Counted from the first letter of the stretch, positions 6,707 through 15,017 are shown. The stretch is 55,271 bases of DNA from Clostridia bacterium (GCA_017398425.1 JAFQFZ010000012.1:1-55271), one strand, 5' to 3'. Program-made: numbers and translations. Notes: a model not told the origin generated them from the sequence alone.

Positions 6707-6707
6707 C

Positions 6708-8132
6708 ATGAAATACGAACTCGTTATCGGCCTCGAGACCCACGTGGAGCTCAGCACCGAATCGAAAATCTTCTGCTCGTGCGGCGGTCACGCGGCGGCG
6801 GACGAACCCAACGATTGCGTCTGCCCGGCGTGCTGCGGTATGCCCGGTATGCTCCCCGTGATGAACAAGCGCGTGGTGGAACTCGCCGTGACGGCGGGCT
6901 TGATGCTCAACTGCCACATCAACCGTTACACCACCTTCGATAAGAAGAACTATTACTATCCCGATCTGCCCTGCGCCTATCAGATCACTCAGCTCAACCA
7001 TCCGATCTGCACCGACGGCTTGGTGCCGGTGAAAACGTCGGAAGGTACGCGTGAGATCCGCATCAAGCAGATCCACATGGAAGAGGATGCCGGCAAGCTC
7101 GTGCACGAGGGCAATCATTCCTACGTCGACTTCAACCGTACCAGCGTGCCGCTCATCGAGATCGTCACCCAGCCCGACTTCCGCAGTGCGGAAGAGGTCG
7201 TGACGTATCTGGCGAAGCTCCGTTCGATGTTCCGTTCGGGCGGTATTTCCGAGTGCCAGGAAGGCGCGATGCGCTGTGACGTCAACATTTCCGTGCGCCC
7301 CGAGGGCAGTGAGGAATTCGGCGTCCGCACCGAGATCAAGAACATGAGCTCGTTCGACGCGATCGAGCGCGCCATTCGCTACGAAGCGCAACGCCACATG
7401 GATGCCTTGGAGTTTGAACTCGAGGAACTCGTGCAGGAGACGCGCCGCTTTGATGAAGTCAGCGGCAAGACGTTTGCCATGCGCAACAAGGAAACCGAAG
7501 CGGACTATCGCTATTTCCCCGATGCGAACCTGATGCCCATCATCATCGACGACGAATGGCTTGAGCAGATCAAAGCGAACAAGCCCGTTGCCGTCGACGA
7601 GAAGGCGGAGGATTACCGCGCGGCAGGCATCGCCGAAAAGGACATCGCGACCCTGCTGTCGAACCACAAGATCGCAAAACTCCTCGACGACACCGTGGCG
7701 CTCGGCTGTGACGAAAAGACCGCCGCTTCGTGGATATTGACCGACTGCGCGGGCATCCTGCGCAAGGACGGCAAGACGTTCGACGATCTGGCGATCACGC
7801 CTGAGAAACTCGCGACCGTCATCAAGTTGGTCGAAGAGGGCAAGATCAACCGCGGCGCGGGCAAAAAGGTGCTCATCGCGGTGGTGGAAAACGACGTCGA
7901 TCCGATCGCCTTCTGCAAGGAACAAGGCCTCGACCGTCAGGTGGATGCCTCGGCGATCGAAGCGGTCATCGACCGTGTGATCGCGGAAAATCCGCGCGCC
8001 ATCGAAGACTTCAAGAACGGCAAAGTCAAAGCCGCTCAGGCGCTGTTCGGCGCTTGCATGCGTGAGCTGAAGGGTGCCGGTGACCCCGCGGTCATCAAGT
8101 CCCTGCTCGACGCGAAGTTGGCTGAGCAATAA
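6708..8132 (+). CDS. gatB: Aspartyl/glutamyl-tRNA amidotransferase subunit B
   Basis: 474 residues, the normal length. GatB binds the mischarged tRNA, phosphorylates the Asp or Glu side chain with ATP and receives ammonia. Visible landmarks are GLETHVELST at the N-terminus, paired cysteines FCSCGG and CVCPACCGMPG for the structural zinc, DKKNYYYPDLP, HMEEDAGKL, NRTSVPLIEIV and RCDVNIS, followed by a helical YqeY-like tail from about residue 330. Nothing in the kinase/transamidase core looks damaged, unlike in GatA. The start is the ATG one base after the gatA stop, with aaaggaggg as ribosome binding site. It is third in the T-box operon. Confidence 0.96.
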   Translation: MKYELVIGLETHVELSTESKIFCSCGGHAAADEPNDCVCPACCGMPGMLPVMNKRVVELAVTAGLMLNCHINRYTTFDKKNYYYPDLPCAYQITQLNHPICTDGLVPVKTSEGTREIRIKQIHMEEDAGKLVHEGNHSYVDFNRTSVPLIEIVTQPDFRSAEEVVTYLAKLRSMFRSGGISECQEGAMRCDVNISVRPEGSEEFGVRTEIKNMSSFDAIERAIRYEAQRHMDALEFELEELVQETRRFDEVSGKTFAMRNKETEADYRYFPDANLMPIIIDDEWLEQIKANKPVAVDEKAEDYRAAGIAEKDIATLLSNHKIAKLLDDTVALGCDEKTAASWILTDCAGILRKDGKTFDDLAITPEKLATVIKLVEEGKINRGAGKKVLIAVVENDVDPIAFCKEQGLDRQVDASAIEAVIDRVIAENPRAIEDFKNGKVKAAQALFGACMRELKGAGDPAVIKSLLDAKLAEQ

Positions 8133-8140
8133 ACCCAAAC

Positions 8141-8181
8141 CACAGCGGAAGTGATCCCGATCGCTTCCGCTGTGCTTTTCC
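8141..8181 (+). terminator. Intercistronic hairpin between gatB and the asparaginase-like gene
   Basis: cacagcggaag (8141-8151) and cttccgctgtg (8164-8174) form a perfect 11-base-pair stem with a 12-base loop, followed only by cttttcc. The short T run suggests partial termination or an mRNA-stabilising hairpin. There is no room for a separate promoter between it and the next start, so the downstream gene is probably reached by readthrough. Confidence 0.7.
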
Positions 8182-8199
8182 GAAAAGAGGAAAATCGAT

Positions 8200-9192
8200 A
8201 TGAAAACGATCCTGCTCATTCCCGTCGGCGGCACGATCTGCACCGCCGCCGAAGCGGACGGCACGCGCGCGCTGGTTGACGGTGCGGACATCAAGCTTTG
8301 CGATACGTTTTTGCATTCCGATTCGCCGATGGCATCGTCGGTGCGGTTCAAAACGGCACCCTCGCTTCGGTTGCTCAGCGAAAATATGACGATCGACGGA
8401 TGGAACGCGATGCTCGACACGTTTCGCGCCTACGCGGACGATCCTGCGCTCGACGGTGTGATCGTCGCCCACGGCACGGATACCCTCGCTTTTTCGGCGG
8501 CGATGTTCGCGATGATCCTTAGCGGCTACGACCGCCCCGTGTGTTTTGTCGCGGCGAATGCGCCGCCGGATGATCCGCGCTCCAACGGTCATGACAACTT
8601 CAAAGCGGCGGTGGAAGCGATTTGCGACGGTTTGGCACCGCAGGTGTACGTGCCGTACCGCAACGTGTCCGACGGCGCGATGCATTGGCATCTCGGTGCG
8701 CGTTTGCGGCAATGCCCCGTCTATTCGGAGGATTTTGAAAGCCTCGGAGAGGACATCTTGCCGACGGAGAGGAAACCCCTTTGCGATTGGCGTGGAACCT
8801 GGCATCTGTCCGATCGTGTAAAGCTCATGCACCCCTACGTCGGGCAACGCTACGACGATGTGTCGCTCGACGGATATGCGTCGGTGCTTCACACCACCTA
8901 TCATTCCGGTACGGTCGCGTCCGAAGGCGGCGTGTATGCGCTGACGACCCTGCTTGCGCGCTGTGAAGCGCAGGGCATCGACGTGTGGCTTGCTCCCGCC
9001 AAAGCGACGGGCGACGTGTATGAAACGGTGCGCTCGCTTGTGCAGGGCGCGCATCCCTTGCGTTTTCTCTACGGTTGCACCGTCGAAGCGGCGTATGCGA
9101 AGCTCACTTTGTGCCGTTCGCTCGGGTTCTCGGATGAGGAAACAACGGCATGGATGCAGGCGGACGTCGCCGCGGAATTTGTCGTGTCGTGA
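8200..9192 (+). CDS. Type I asparaginase-like amidohydrolase, possible amide-nitrogen partner of GatCAB
   Basis: 330 residues, the length of cytoplasmic type I asparaginases, which hydrolyse Asn to Asp and ammonia; archaeal GatD uses the same fold to supply ammonia to GatE. Seen here are PVGGTI with Thr12, LSENMT with Ser60 and HGTDT with Thr93/Asp94, matching the two catalytic threonines and the aspartate. The lysine that normally follows in an RGNRTTK-type segment appears as Gln171 (GARLRQ), and the TGSQ segment reads VAAN, so the active site is divergent. The C-terminal half is weakly conserved, with TYHSGT near residue 233. It follows gatB by 67 bases that contain a hairpin. Supplying GatCAB is inference; ordinary asparagine catabolism is the alternative. 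Confidence 0.75.
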   Translation: MKTILLIPVGGTICTAAEADGTRALVDGADIKLCDTFLHSDSPMASSVRFKTAPSLRLLSENMTIDGWNAMLDTFRAYADDPALDGVIVAHGTDTLAFSAAMFAMILSGYDRPVCFVAANAPPDDPRSNGHDNFKAAVEAICDGLAPQVYVPYRNVSDGAMHWHLGARLRQCPVYSEDFESLGEDILPTERKPLCDWRGTWHLSDRVKLMHPYVGQRYDDVSLDGYASVLHTTYHSGTVASEGGVYALTTLLARCEAQGIDVWLAPAKATGDVYETVRSLVQGAHPLRFLYGCTVEAAYAKLTLCRSLGFSDEETTAWMQADVAAEFVVS

Positions 9193-9204
9193 GCGCAAAA
9201 GCAG

Positions 9205-9233
9205 TTGCAACCGCAGGGCGAGAGTGTTATACT
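9205..9233 (+). promoter_or_regulatory. Promoter of the M28 peptidase-coaD unit
   Basis: TTGCAA (9205-9210) and TATACT (9228-9233) with 17-base spacing lie just after the asparaginase-like gene stop. Confidence 0.8.
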
Positions 9234-9263
9234 GAAAAGAGATGGTTCAAAGAGGTGGTTATC

Positions 9264-10205
9264 ATGACAACGACGACCCGCACCGTTTTTGAACAGTATC
9301 AGGTGCGAAAAACCAAGCGCCAAAAAACGGCGTTTATCGATTATGTTACACGGGTAGCAACCGAACAAGGCTATTCCGTACAGGTGGAAAAGAGTGCGCT
9401 CGGCGCACGCAACATCGTGGTGGGCGACCTTGAGAAAGCGAAGGTGGTCTACACGGCGCATTACGACACTTGCGCGGCACTGCCGTTTCCCAACCTCATC
9501 ACCCCGAAGAATTTTCCCTTGTACCTTTTATATCAGCTGGTGATCACCGCGGTGATCTTGGCGGTGATGTTCGGGCTCATATGGTTGGTGCAGACGGCGC
9601 TTGCGCCACTGAATCTGTTGCCGCGCACGCTGTATTTCGTGCGCCTGGCGGTGATGTTGATCGTGTTGCTGGCGTTGTTCAACGGTCCTGCCAACAAGCA
9701 CACCGCCAACGACAACACATCGGGGGTAACGGTGCTGTTGGATGTGATGGCGGCGCTCAGCGCCGAACAGCGCGAGCAGGCGGCGTTTGTGTTTTTTGAT
9801 CTGGAGGAATCGGGGACACTCGGCTCGATGTCTTTCAAGCGTAAGCACAAGCAGACGATGTGCGAAAAATTGCTTATCAATTTCGATTGTGTGTCCGACG
9901 GTGACACGATGCTGATGGTGTTGAAAAAGAAAGCGGTGCCGTTTCGTGCGGTGTTGGAAGCGGCGTTTCCGACCACCGACGCGGTGAAGGCCGAGATCGT
10001 CGATCACGGTGTGTTTTACCCGTCCGACCAAGCGTGGTTTCCGTGCGGTGTGGGTGTTGCGGCACTCAAACGCACCAAGAAGCGTGGCATTTTGTACATG
10101 GATCGTATCCACACGAATCGGGATACGGTATATCGAGAGGAAAACATTGCCTATTTAACACAAGGCGCAGTGGCGCTGGTGTCGCAGTTGCAAGAGGAGG
10201 CGTGA
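9264..10205 (+). CDS. Membrane-embedded M28-family metallopeptidase-like protein
   Basis: 313 residues. M28 zinc-ligand segments are present in order: TAHYDT (His66), NDNTSG (Asp150), FFDLEESG (Glu181/182), INFDCVSDGD, and DRIHTNRDT near the C-terminus. Between the first two ligands lie two hydrophobic segments (about 86-112 and 122-141), so the catalytic domain is interrupted by a membrane hairpin. No signal peptide is seen, so the active site most likely faces the cytoplasm; this is inference. The ATG at 9264 with agaggtgg upstream is chosen over an upstream in-frame start that would overlap the previous gene. CoaD-like and DUF4886 genes follow closely in the same unit. Substrate unknown. 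Confidence 0.75.
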   Translation: MTTTTRTVFEQYQVRKTKRQKTAFIDYVTRVATEQGYSVQVEKSALGARNIVVGDLEKAKVVYTAHYDTCAALPFPNLITPKNFPLYLLYQLVITAVILAVMFGLIWLVQTALAPLNLLPRTLYFVRLAVMLIVLLALFNGPANKHTANDNTSGVTVLLDVMAALSAEQREQAAFVFFDLEESGTLGSMSFKRKHKQTMCEKLLINFDCVSDGDTMLMVLKKKAVPFRAVLEAAFPTTDAVKAEIVDHGVFYPSDQAWFPCGVGVAALKRTKKRGILYMDRIHTNRDTVYREENIAYLTQGAVALVSQLQEEA

Positions 10206-10209
10206 AGCT

Positions 10210-10689
10210 GTGAACAAACGAGCGATCTATCCGGGATCCTTCGATCCCTTTACCAACGGACATCTGGACATCGTGCGCAAAGCGTCGGCGCTGTTTGATG
10301 AGGTGTATGTCGTCATCGGTGTCAACGGCAACAAGCGTCGCACCTTCGAGGCAGAGGGAATCAAGACGGCGATGGAAGAAGCCATCCGCGAAGCGGGTAT
10401 CCACAACGTCACGGTGTTCGTGCACAACGGTCTCACCGCCGAATTTGCACAGTCGCACGGCATTCGCTATATGATCCGCGGTCTGCGCAACAACATGGAC
10501 TACAACTACGAAGAAAACATCGCCGAGGTCAACAAGCTGATCTACCCCGGCATCGAATACATTTACTTCCGCGCGGACAACGTGGCGGTGTCGTCGTCGA
10601 TGGTGAAGGATCTGCACTCTTTTCGTCGCGACATTTCGCGCTATGTGCCGGCGGCGGTGTATCGCTACATCGAAGCACAGGAGGAATGA
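10210..10689 (+). CDS. coaD: Phosphopantetheine adenylyltransferase (divergent CoaD)
   Basis: 159 residues, the usual CoaD length. This nucleotidyltransferase transfers AMP from ATP to 4'-phosphopantetheine, the penultimate CoA step. The N-terminal IYPGSFDPFTNGHLDIV with the TxGH motif, MIRGLRNNMDYNYEENIAE in the middle and SSSMVKDL near the C-terminus match CoaD. The segment after the first strand (NGNKRRTFEAEG) lacks the usual SKKPLFSLEER pattern, and the residues before SSSMVK (RADNVAV) are atypical, so substrate preference may be shifted. It starts with GTG four bases after the peptidase stop, with aggagg upstream. With coaX in the same window it would support CoA synthesis from pantothenate. 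Confidence 0.8.
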   Translation: MNKRAIYPGSFDPFTNGHLDIVRKASALFDEVYVVIGVNGNKRRTFEAEGIKTAMEEAIREAGIHNVTVFVHNGLTAEFAQSHGIRYMIRGLRNNMDYNYEENIAEVNKLIYPGIEYIYFRADNVAVSSSMVKDLHSFRRDISRYVPAAVYRYIEAQEE

Positions 10690-10693
10690 GCCG

Positions 10694-11467
10694 ATGAGCG
10701 GGAGCTTTCGTGTGCTGTCGGTCGGCAACAGCTTTTCGACCGACACGATGGAATATCTGGCGTCGATCGCCAAGGCGTGCGGCAAACGGGACGTTGTGAT
10801 CGGCAATCTCTACGTCGGCGGTTGCTCGATCCGCAAGCACTTTGCGCACTTGGAGGAAAACGCGGCGGTGTACGAATATTATGTCGACCGCGGCGAAGGG
10901 TTTTCCTGCACCCCGCAGACGCGCATCGCCGATGCGGTACAAGCTGAAGACTGGGACGTTATCTCCATTCAGCACGGCAGTGCCGACGGCAGCCTCTACG
11001 GCGATCCGTCGTATTATGAAAAACTGCCGCTCTTGGTGCAGGGACTGAAAGCCTTAGCGCCGCACGCGAAGATCGCATTCAACATGACGTGGACGGGCGA
11101 GCCGTACCTGACGTGGTCGGAGATCGCGCGGTACAAGGGCGATCAGCAAGCACTCTATCGCGACATCACGGCCGTCACGCGGGATACCGTGCAAACCACG
11201 GCGGGCATCGACGTCATCTCCCCGACGGGGACGGCGGTGCAAAATGCGCGTACCGCGCTCGCGTTTGAGCTGACGCGCGACGGCTATCACCTGAGTTTCG
11301 ATGTCGGTCGCTACTTAGCGGGACTCACCTTTTTCAAGGCGCTGTCGGGTTGCGCGATCGACGCGATCGTCTGGGCACCCGAGGGTGTGAGTGAGGACGT
11401 CAAACACACGCTGATCCGCGCGGCAAACGCCGCCGTACAAACCCCGTTTGAGGTAACGAGTCTGTAA
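10694..11467 (+). CDS. DUF4886-type SGNH hydrolase-like protein
   Basis: 257 residues with an SGNH-like opening (VLSVGNSFSTDTMEYL) in which SVGNSFS replaces the GDS block, a GGCS block near residue 40, and a final DGYHLS segment that carries the putative Asp/His pair. This matches DUF4886, a family related to GDSL/SGNH esterases that often sits with carbohydrate-processing genes. No signal peptide is seen, so it is likely cytoplasmic. It starts five bases after coaD and ends at a strong terminator, so it is the last gene of the unit that begins with the M28 peptidase. A deacylase role on sugars or glycopeptides is only suggested by family. Confidence 0.75.
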   Translation: MSGSFRVLSVGNSFSTDTMEYLASIAKACGKRDVVIGNLYVGGCSIRKHFAHLEENAAVYEYYVDRGEGFSCTPQTRIADAVQAEDWDVISIQHGSADGSLYGDPSYYEKLPLLVQGLKALAPHAKIAFNMTWTGEPYLTWSEIARYKGDQQALYRDITAVTRDTVQTTAGIDVISPTGTAVQNARTALAFELTRDGYHLSFDVGRYLAGLTFFKALSGCAIDAIVWAPEGVSEDVKHTLIRAANAAVQTPFEVTSL

Positions 11468-11503
11468 AATCACGCTCCACCGTCGTGGAGCGTGATTTTT
11501 TCT
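11466..11503 (+). terminator. Terminator after the DUF4886 gene
   Basis: aaaatcacgctccac-cgtc-gtggagcgtgatttttt forms a perfect stem with a T run, starting at the stop codon. Confidence 0.95.
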
Positions 11504-11531
11504 TGCAACACGGACGCTCATCTGCTATAAT
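11503..11531 (+). promoter_or_regulatory. Promoter of the glycerate kinase unit
   Basis: TTGCAA (11503-11508) and TATAAT (11526-11531) with 17-base spacing lie 41 bases before the glycerate kinase start. Confidence 0.85.
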
Positions 11532-11572
11532 CGACACAATGTGAGTGTTTTGAAAAGAAGGGGGACGCGGGC

Positions 11573-12721
11573 ATGAAAGTCGTCGTCGCGATCGATTCGT
11601 TCAAAGGAAGCATGACCTCGCTCGAAGCAGGTCACGCGGCAAAGGAAGGCGTGTTGCGCGCCTGCCCCGACGCGACGGTGCAGGTCATGCCCATCGCCGA
11701 CGGCGGCGAGGGTACCGTGGAAGTGCTGACCGAAGGACTCGGCGGCACCTATCGCACGTTGACGGTGACAGGCCCTCTCGGCATACCGATCCGCGTGCGC
11801 TACGGCGTGCTTGCAAACGGCAAGACGGCGGTGATGGACATGGCGGCGGCGGCGCTCACGGCGGTGCCCGCCGATAAGCGCAACCCCCTCAATACCACGA
11901 CCTACGGTGTCGGCGAGATGATGGTCGATGCGCTTGATCGCGGCTGTGAGCATATCGTGCTCGGCATCGGCGGCAGTGCCACCAACGACGGCGGCACGGG
12001 TATGTTGCAAGCGCTCGGCTTCGATCTGACCGACAAGCAGGGCGAGCCGATCCCCTTCGGTGCGAAAGCGCTCTTGAAGCTCTGCACCATCGACGACCGC
12101 CGTGTGCATCCGCGGTTGAACGACTGCCGCATTTCGGTAGCGTGCGACGTGCAAAATCCGCTGTGCGGTGAAACGGGATGCAGCGCGGTGTTCGCACCGC
12201 AAAAGGGAGCCTCCCCCGATATGGTGTGGGAGATGGATCGTTGGCTTCGCCACTATGCGGCGCTGGTGAAAACGGTGCGCCCCGATGCCGACCCCGACCT
12301 GCACGGTGCGGGTGCGGCGGGCGGCATGGGTTTTGCGCTCGCGACGTTTTTGAACGCGACGCTCCAAAACGGCATTGCGCTCATTCTCGAACAAATCGGG
12401 CTGGAAGAGGCGATTCGTCAAGCGGATGTGGTGCTGACGGGCGAGGGACGCCTCGACGCGCAAACCGCCATGGGCAAAGCGCCCGTCGGCGTCGCGACAC
12501 TTGCGAAGAAGCATCAAAAGCCCGTCTTGGCGTTCGGAGGCGGTGTCACGGCGGAAGCGGTCGCTTGCCGTGAGCGCGGCATCGACGCATTCTTTTCCAT
12601 CGTGCGCGGTGCCTGCACCCTGCAAGAGGCAATGGAACCCCACACCGCCCGCGCCAATATGACGGCGACGGTGGAAGAAGTGTTCCGCACGGTGACGGCG
12701 ATGGGAGGCAACACGAAATGA
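11573..12721 (+). CDS. glxK: Glycerate kinase (GlxK/GarK family)
   Basis: 382 residues, the full family length. The protein phosphorylates glycerate with ATP; members usually make 2-phosphoglycerate. Diagnostic segments are AIDSFKGSMTS at the N-terminus, MPIADGGEGT, the GIGGSATNDGGTGML loop near residue 130, GAGAAGGMGF in the middle and a C-terminal LTGEGRLD segment. It is translationally coupled to the following SLC13-type permease by an ATGA overlap, so an organic-acid uptake and phosphorylation module is plausible: the permease could import glycerate or a related acid. That pairing is inferred from the overlap alone. A ribosome binding site (gaaggggga) supports the start. Confidence 0.93.
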   Translation: MKVVVAIDSFKGSMTSLEAGHAAKEGVLRACPDATVQVMPIADGGEGTVEVLTEGLGGTYRTLTVTGPLGIPIRVRYGVLANGKTAVMDMAAAALTAVPADKRNPLNTTTYGVGEMMVDALDRGCEHIVLGIGGSATNDGGTGMLQALGFDLTDKQGEPIPFGAKALLKLCTIDDRRVHPRLNDCRISVACDVQNPLCGETGCSAVFAPQKGASPDMVWEMDRWLRHYAALVKTVRPDADPDLHGAGAAGGMGFALATFLNATLQNGIALILEQIGLEEAIRQADVVLTGEGRLDAQTAMGKAPVGVATLAKKHQKPVLAFGGGVTAEAVACRERGIDAFFSIVRGACTLQEAMEPHTARANMTATVEEVFRTVTAMGGNTK

Positions 12722-13845
12722 GGCGGCGTTTTCTCGGAGCGTTCGTCCGCAAAAACGCGGTGCTGTGCATCGCGTTTACGGCGGCGCTGATCACCTGCTT
12801 TCTCGTACCGCCCGATGCGGCGTACGCGGACTATTTCGATTTTCGCACGCTGACGTGCTTGTTCTGTGTGCTCGCCGTGGTGTGCGCCCTCAAAAACATC
12901 CGCTTTTTCTATATGTTGGCGCGCAAGGTGGTGCAGTGTTGCAAAACCGCGCGCATGAGCGTGCTGGCGCTGGTATACATCACCTTTATCGGTTCGATGC
13001 TCATCGCCAACGACATGGCGCTGTTGACGTTTTTGCCGCTTGGCTTTTTGGTGCTGTCCTCGACGGGGATGCACAAGTACATGGCGTTCACCTTTATCAT
13101 GCAAAACATCGCCGCCAACCTCGGCGGTATGCTCACGCCGTTCGGCAATCCGCAGAATTTGTATCTCTATTCCGCGTATGAGATCCCCGACGGGGAATTT
13201 CTTGCCATCATGGCACCGCCCTTTGTGTTTTCGGTGGCGCTCATCACGGTGTGTTGTTTGCTGTTTGTGCGGTCGGAGCGACTGGAGCTGCCCGATGTGC
13301 TGATGGTGCTCGATCGCAAGCGCACCGCCTTGTACCTGGTGTTGTTTGCGCTGTCGATCGTCATCGTGTTCCGCGCGATCCCCTATTGGATCGGGCTGGC
13401 GGTGATCCCGACGGTGCTGATGCTTCTCGATCGCAAAGCACTCAAGGACGTAGACTACGGTTTATTATTCACCTTTGTGTTTTTCTTTGTGTTCGCGGGC
13501 AACATGGCGCGCATCGACGCGGTGCGCGACTTTTTTTCCTCGCTTCTTTCCCACAACACGATGGTGTTCAGCGCCTTGTCGTGTCAAGTCATCAGCAACG
13601 TGCCGTCCGCCATCCTGCTGTCGCAGTTCACGGAGAATTACCGTGAGTTGCTTCTCGGTGTCAACATCGGCGGTGTCGGCACGCTCATCGCGTCGCTGGC
13701 AAGCCTCATCACCTTTCGGGAATATGCCAAGCACAATCCCGGCAAAACCGCGCGCTACGTAGTGCAGTTTTCGCTGTTCAATTTCGCCTTTTTGCTGTTG
13801 CTCCTCGGATTTATGAGCCTGTGGATGCAATGGACAGCGGGATAA
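12718..13845 (+). CDS. SLC13/ArsB-type anion permease
   Basis: 375 residues with about ten hydrophobic segments. It belongs to the ion-transporter superfamily of SLC13/ArsB/NhaD proteins: one loop carries ANDMALLTFLPLG followed by NLGGMLTPFGNPQN, and the matching second-repeat loop reads SNVPSAILLSQF. These paired re-entrant motifs bind the anion and coupling ions. At 375 residues it is somewhat shorter than typical members (over 400). The start overlaps the glycerate kinase stop by ATGA, suggesting co-translation and a shared substrate such as glycerate. Substrate cannot be read from the sequence. No terminator follows, so transcription probably continues into the SGNH gene. Confidence 0.8.
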   Translation: MRRRFLGAFVRKNAVLCIAFTAALITCFLVPPDAAYADYFDFRTLTCLFCVLAVVCALKNIRFFYMLARKVVQCCKTARMSVLALVYITFIGSMLIANDMALLTFLPLGFLVLSSTGMHKYMAFTFIMQNIAANLGGMLTPFGNPQNLYLYSAYEIPDGEFLAIMAPPFVFSVALITVCCLLFVRSERLELPDVLMVLDRKRTALYLVLFALSIVIVFRAIPYWIGLAVIPTVLMLLDRKALKDVDYGLLFTFVFFFVFAGNMARIDAVRDFFSSLLSHNTMVFSALSCQVISNVPSAILLSQFTENYRELLLGVNIGGVGTLIASLASLITFREYAKHNPGKTARYVVQFSLFNFAFLLLLLGFMSLWMQWTAG

Positions 13846-13870
13846 TACGATCAAAGGAGGTATACGCGCC

Positions 13871-14938
13871 ATGCATACGGTATATGTATCCGACACGACG
13901 GCAGGATCGGCAAACCAAACGTGGTTTGTAAACGACCGTGAAGAACAGCTTTCGCGCGTGTACTATCGCCTGACAAACGGCGGTACGTCGTATATCTTGA
14001 CCTATTCGGATGTGATCGACGGCACGTTTGCCGACGGGTCGAAAAGTGTGTGCAACGACCGTTGCGGCGGGTTTGAGATCGTGTCGCTCCGCGTCGGCGT
14101 GTGTTCCCACAGCGATATGGTGCAAGCAGTCGAACCGCGCTGTTGGCAAACGGTCACCTTCGGCGGTACTCGGTCGCGCGTCGTCGCTTCGGGCGAGACG
14201 GTGCAAACCGACCCGATCGCCGTCACCGTGCGCGGAGGGGAAACGCTGTGCGTCGAGCTGTGTGCCAAAGGGTGCCGACTTCCCTGTCACGAAGAACTGC
14301 AGATCGCCGCGTTTGTGAAAGACGGCGACGAGTGGCGTCCGTCGACGCATCTGCCCGTACCGCTGACGGTGGCGGTCGCGGGAGATCCGCTCCCCGTCGT
14401 CGGCTTCTTCGGCGATTCCATCACCCAAGGCATCGGTGCCACGCCCAATGCCTACCGCCACGTCGCGGCACGTCTCGGCGAACGGCTCAAAGGAAAGGCG
14501 GCGTGCCACAACCTCGGGATCGGATTCGGTCGCGCAAGCGATGCGGCATCGGGCGGGGCGTGGTTTGCGCGCGCGGCGAAGACCGACGTGGTGGTGCTGT
14601 GCTTCGGAGTCAACGACCTGATCCGCGGCAGAGCAGCCGAAGAGATCGCCGCCGATCTCGGGACGGTGATCGCGCGGTTGCAACAAGGCGGCACCAAGGT
14701 GGTGCTGCAAGCGGTACCGCCGTTTGAATTTGCTCCGCCTGCGAAAGCGGAGTGGGAGCGTTTGAACGCCCTCATTCGTAAAACGCTGTCGAGATGCGCG
14801 GATGCCTTTCTTGACACGGTATTTTTGTGCGACGCGTGCGGTGATCCGCGCTACGGCGGTCACCCGAACGATGCGGGCTGTGCCGTGTGGGCGGAAAAGC
14901 TGCTTTTGCCTTTGGAAGCGTTGCTGACCCGCATCTGA
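13871..14938 (+). CDS. Two-domain SGNH/GDSL hydrolase
   Basis: 355 residues. The N-terminal half (to about 170) is a beta-rich accessory domain. The C-terminal half carries SGNH blocks: GFFGDSITQG with the nucleophile Ser (block I), NLGIG (block II), FGVND (block III) and GGHPNDAG with the Asp-His pair (block V). Such enzymes usually remove acetyl or other acyl groups from carbohydrates. No signal peptide is visible, which suggests cytoplasmic action on imported oligosaccharides. The start ATG has aaaggagg nine bases upstream. It is 25 bases after the permease gene and ends at a strong terminator. Confidence 0.85.
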   Translation: MHTVYVSDTTAGSANQTWFVNDREEQLSRVYYRLTNGGTSYILTYSDVIDGTFADGSKSVCNDRCGGFEIVSLRVGVCSHSDMVQAVEPRCWQTVTFGGTRSRVVASGETVQTDPIAVTVRGGETLCVELCAKGCRLPCHEELQIAAFVKDGDEWRPSTHLPVPLTVAVAGDPLPVVGFFGDSITQGIGATPNAYRHVAARLGERLKGKAACHNLGIGFGRASDAASGGAWFARAAKTDVVVLCFGVNDLIRGRAAEEIAADLGTVIARLQQGGTKVVLQAVPPFEFAPPAKAEWERLNALIRKTLSRCADAFLDTVFLCDACGDPRYGGHPNDAGCAVWAEKLLLPLEALLTRI

Positions 14939-14947
14939 TCAAACGAC

Positions 14948-14987
14948 AAAAAAGATCGCCGATCGTCGTATCGGCGATCTTTTTTTG
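14948..14987 (+). terminator. Terminator after the SGNH hydrolase
   Basis: aaaaaagatcgccgat-cgtcgt-atcggcgatctttttt forms a near-perfect stem with a T run. Confidence 0.95.
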
Positions 14988-15017
14988 TTGACAGCGGCGC
15001 GTGATTTGCCGTATAAT
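14988..15017 (+). promoter_or_regulatory. Promoter of the zinc-ribbon/SGNH unit
   Basis: TTGACA (14988-14993) and TATAAT (15012-15017) with 18-base spacing follow directly on the previous terminator. Confidence 0.85.
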
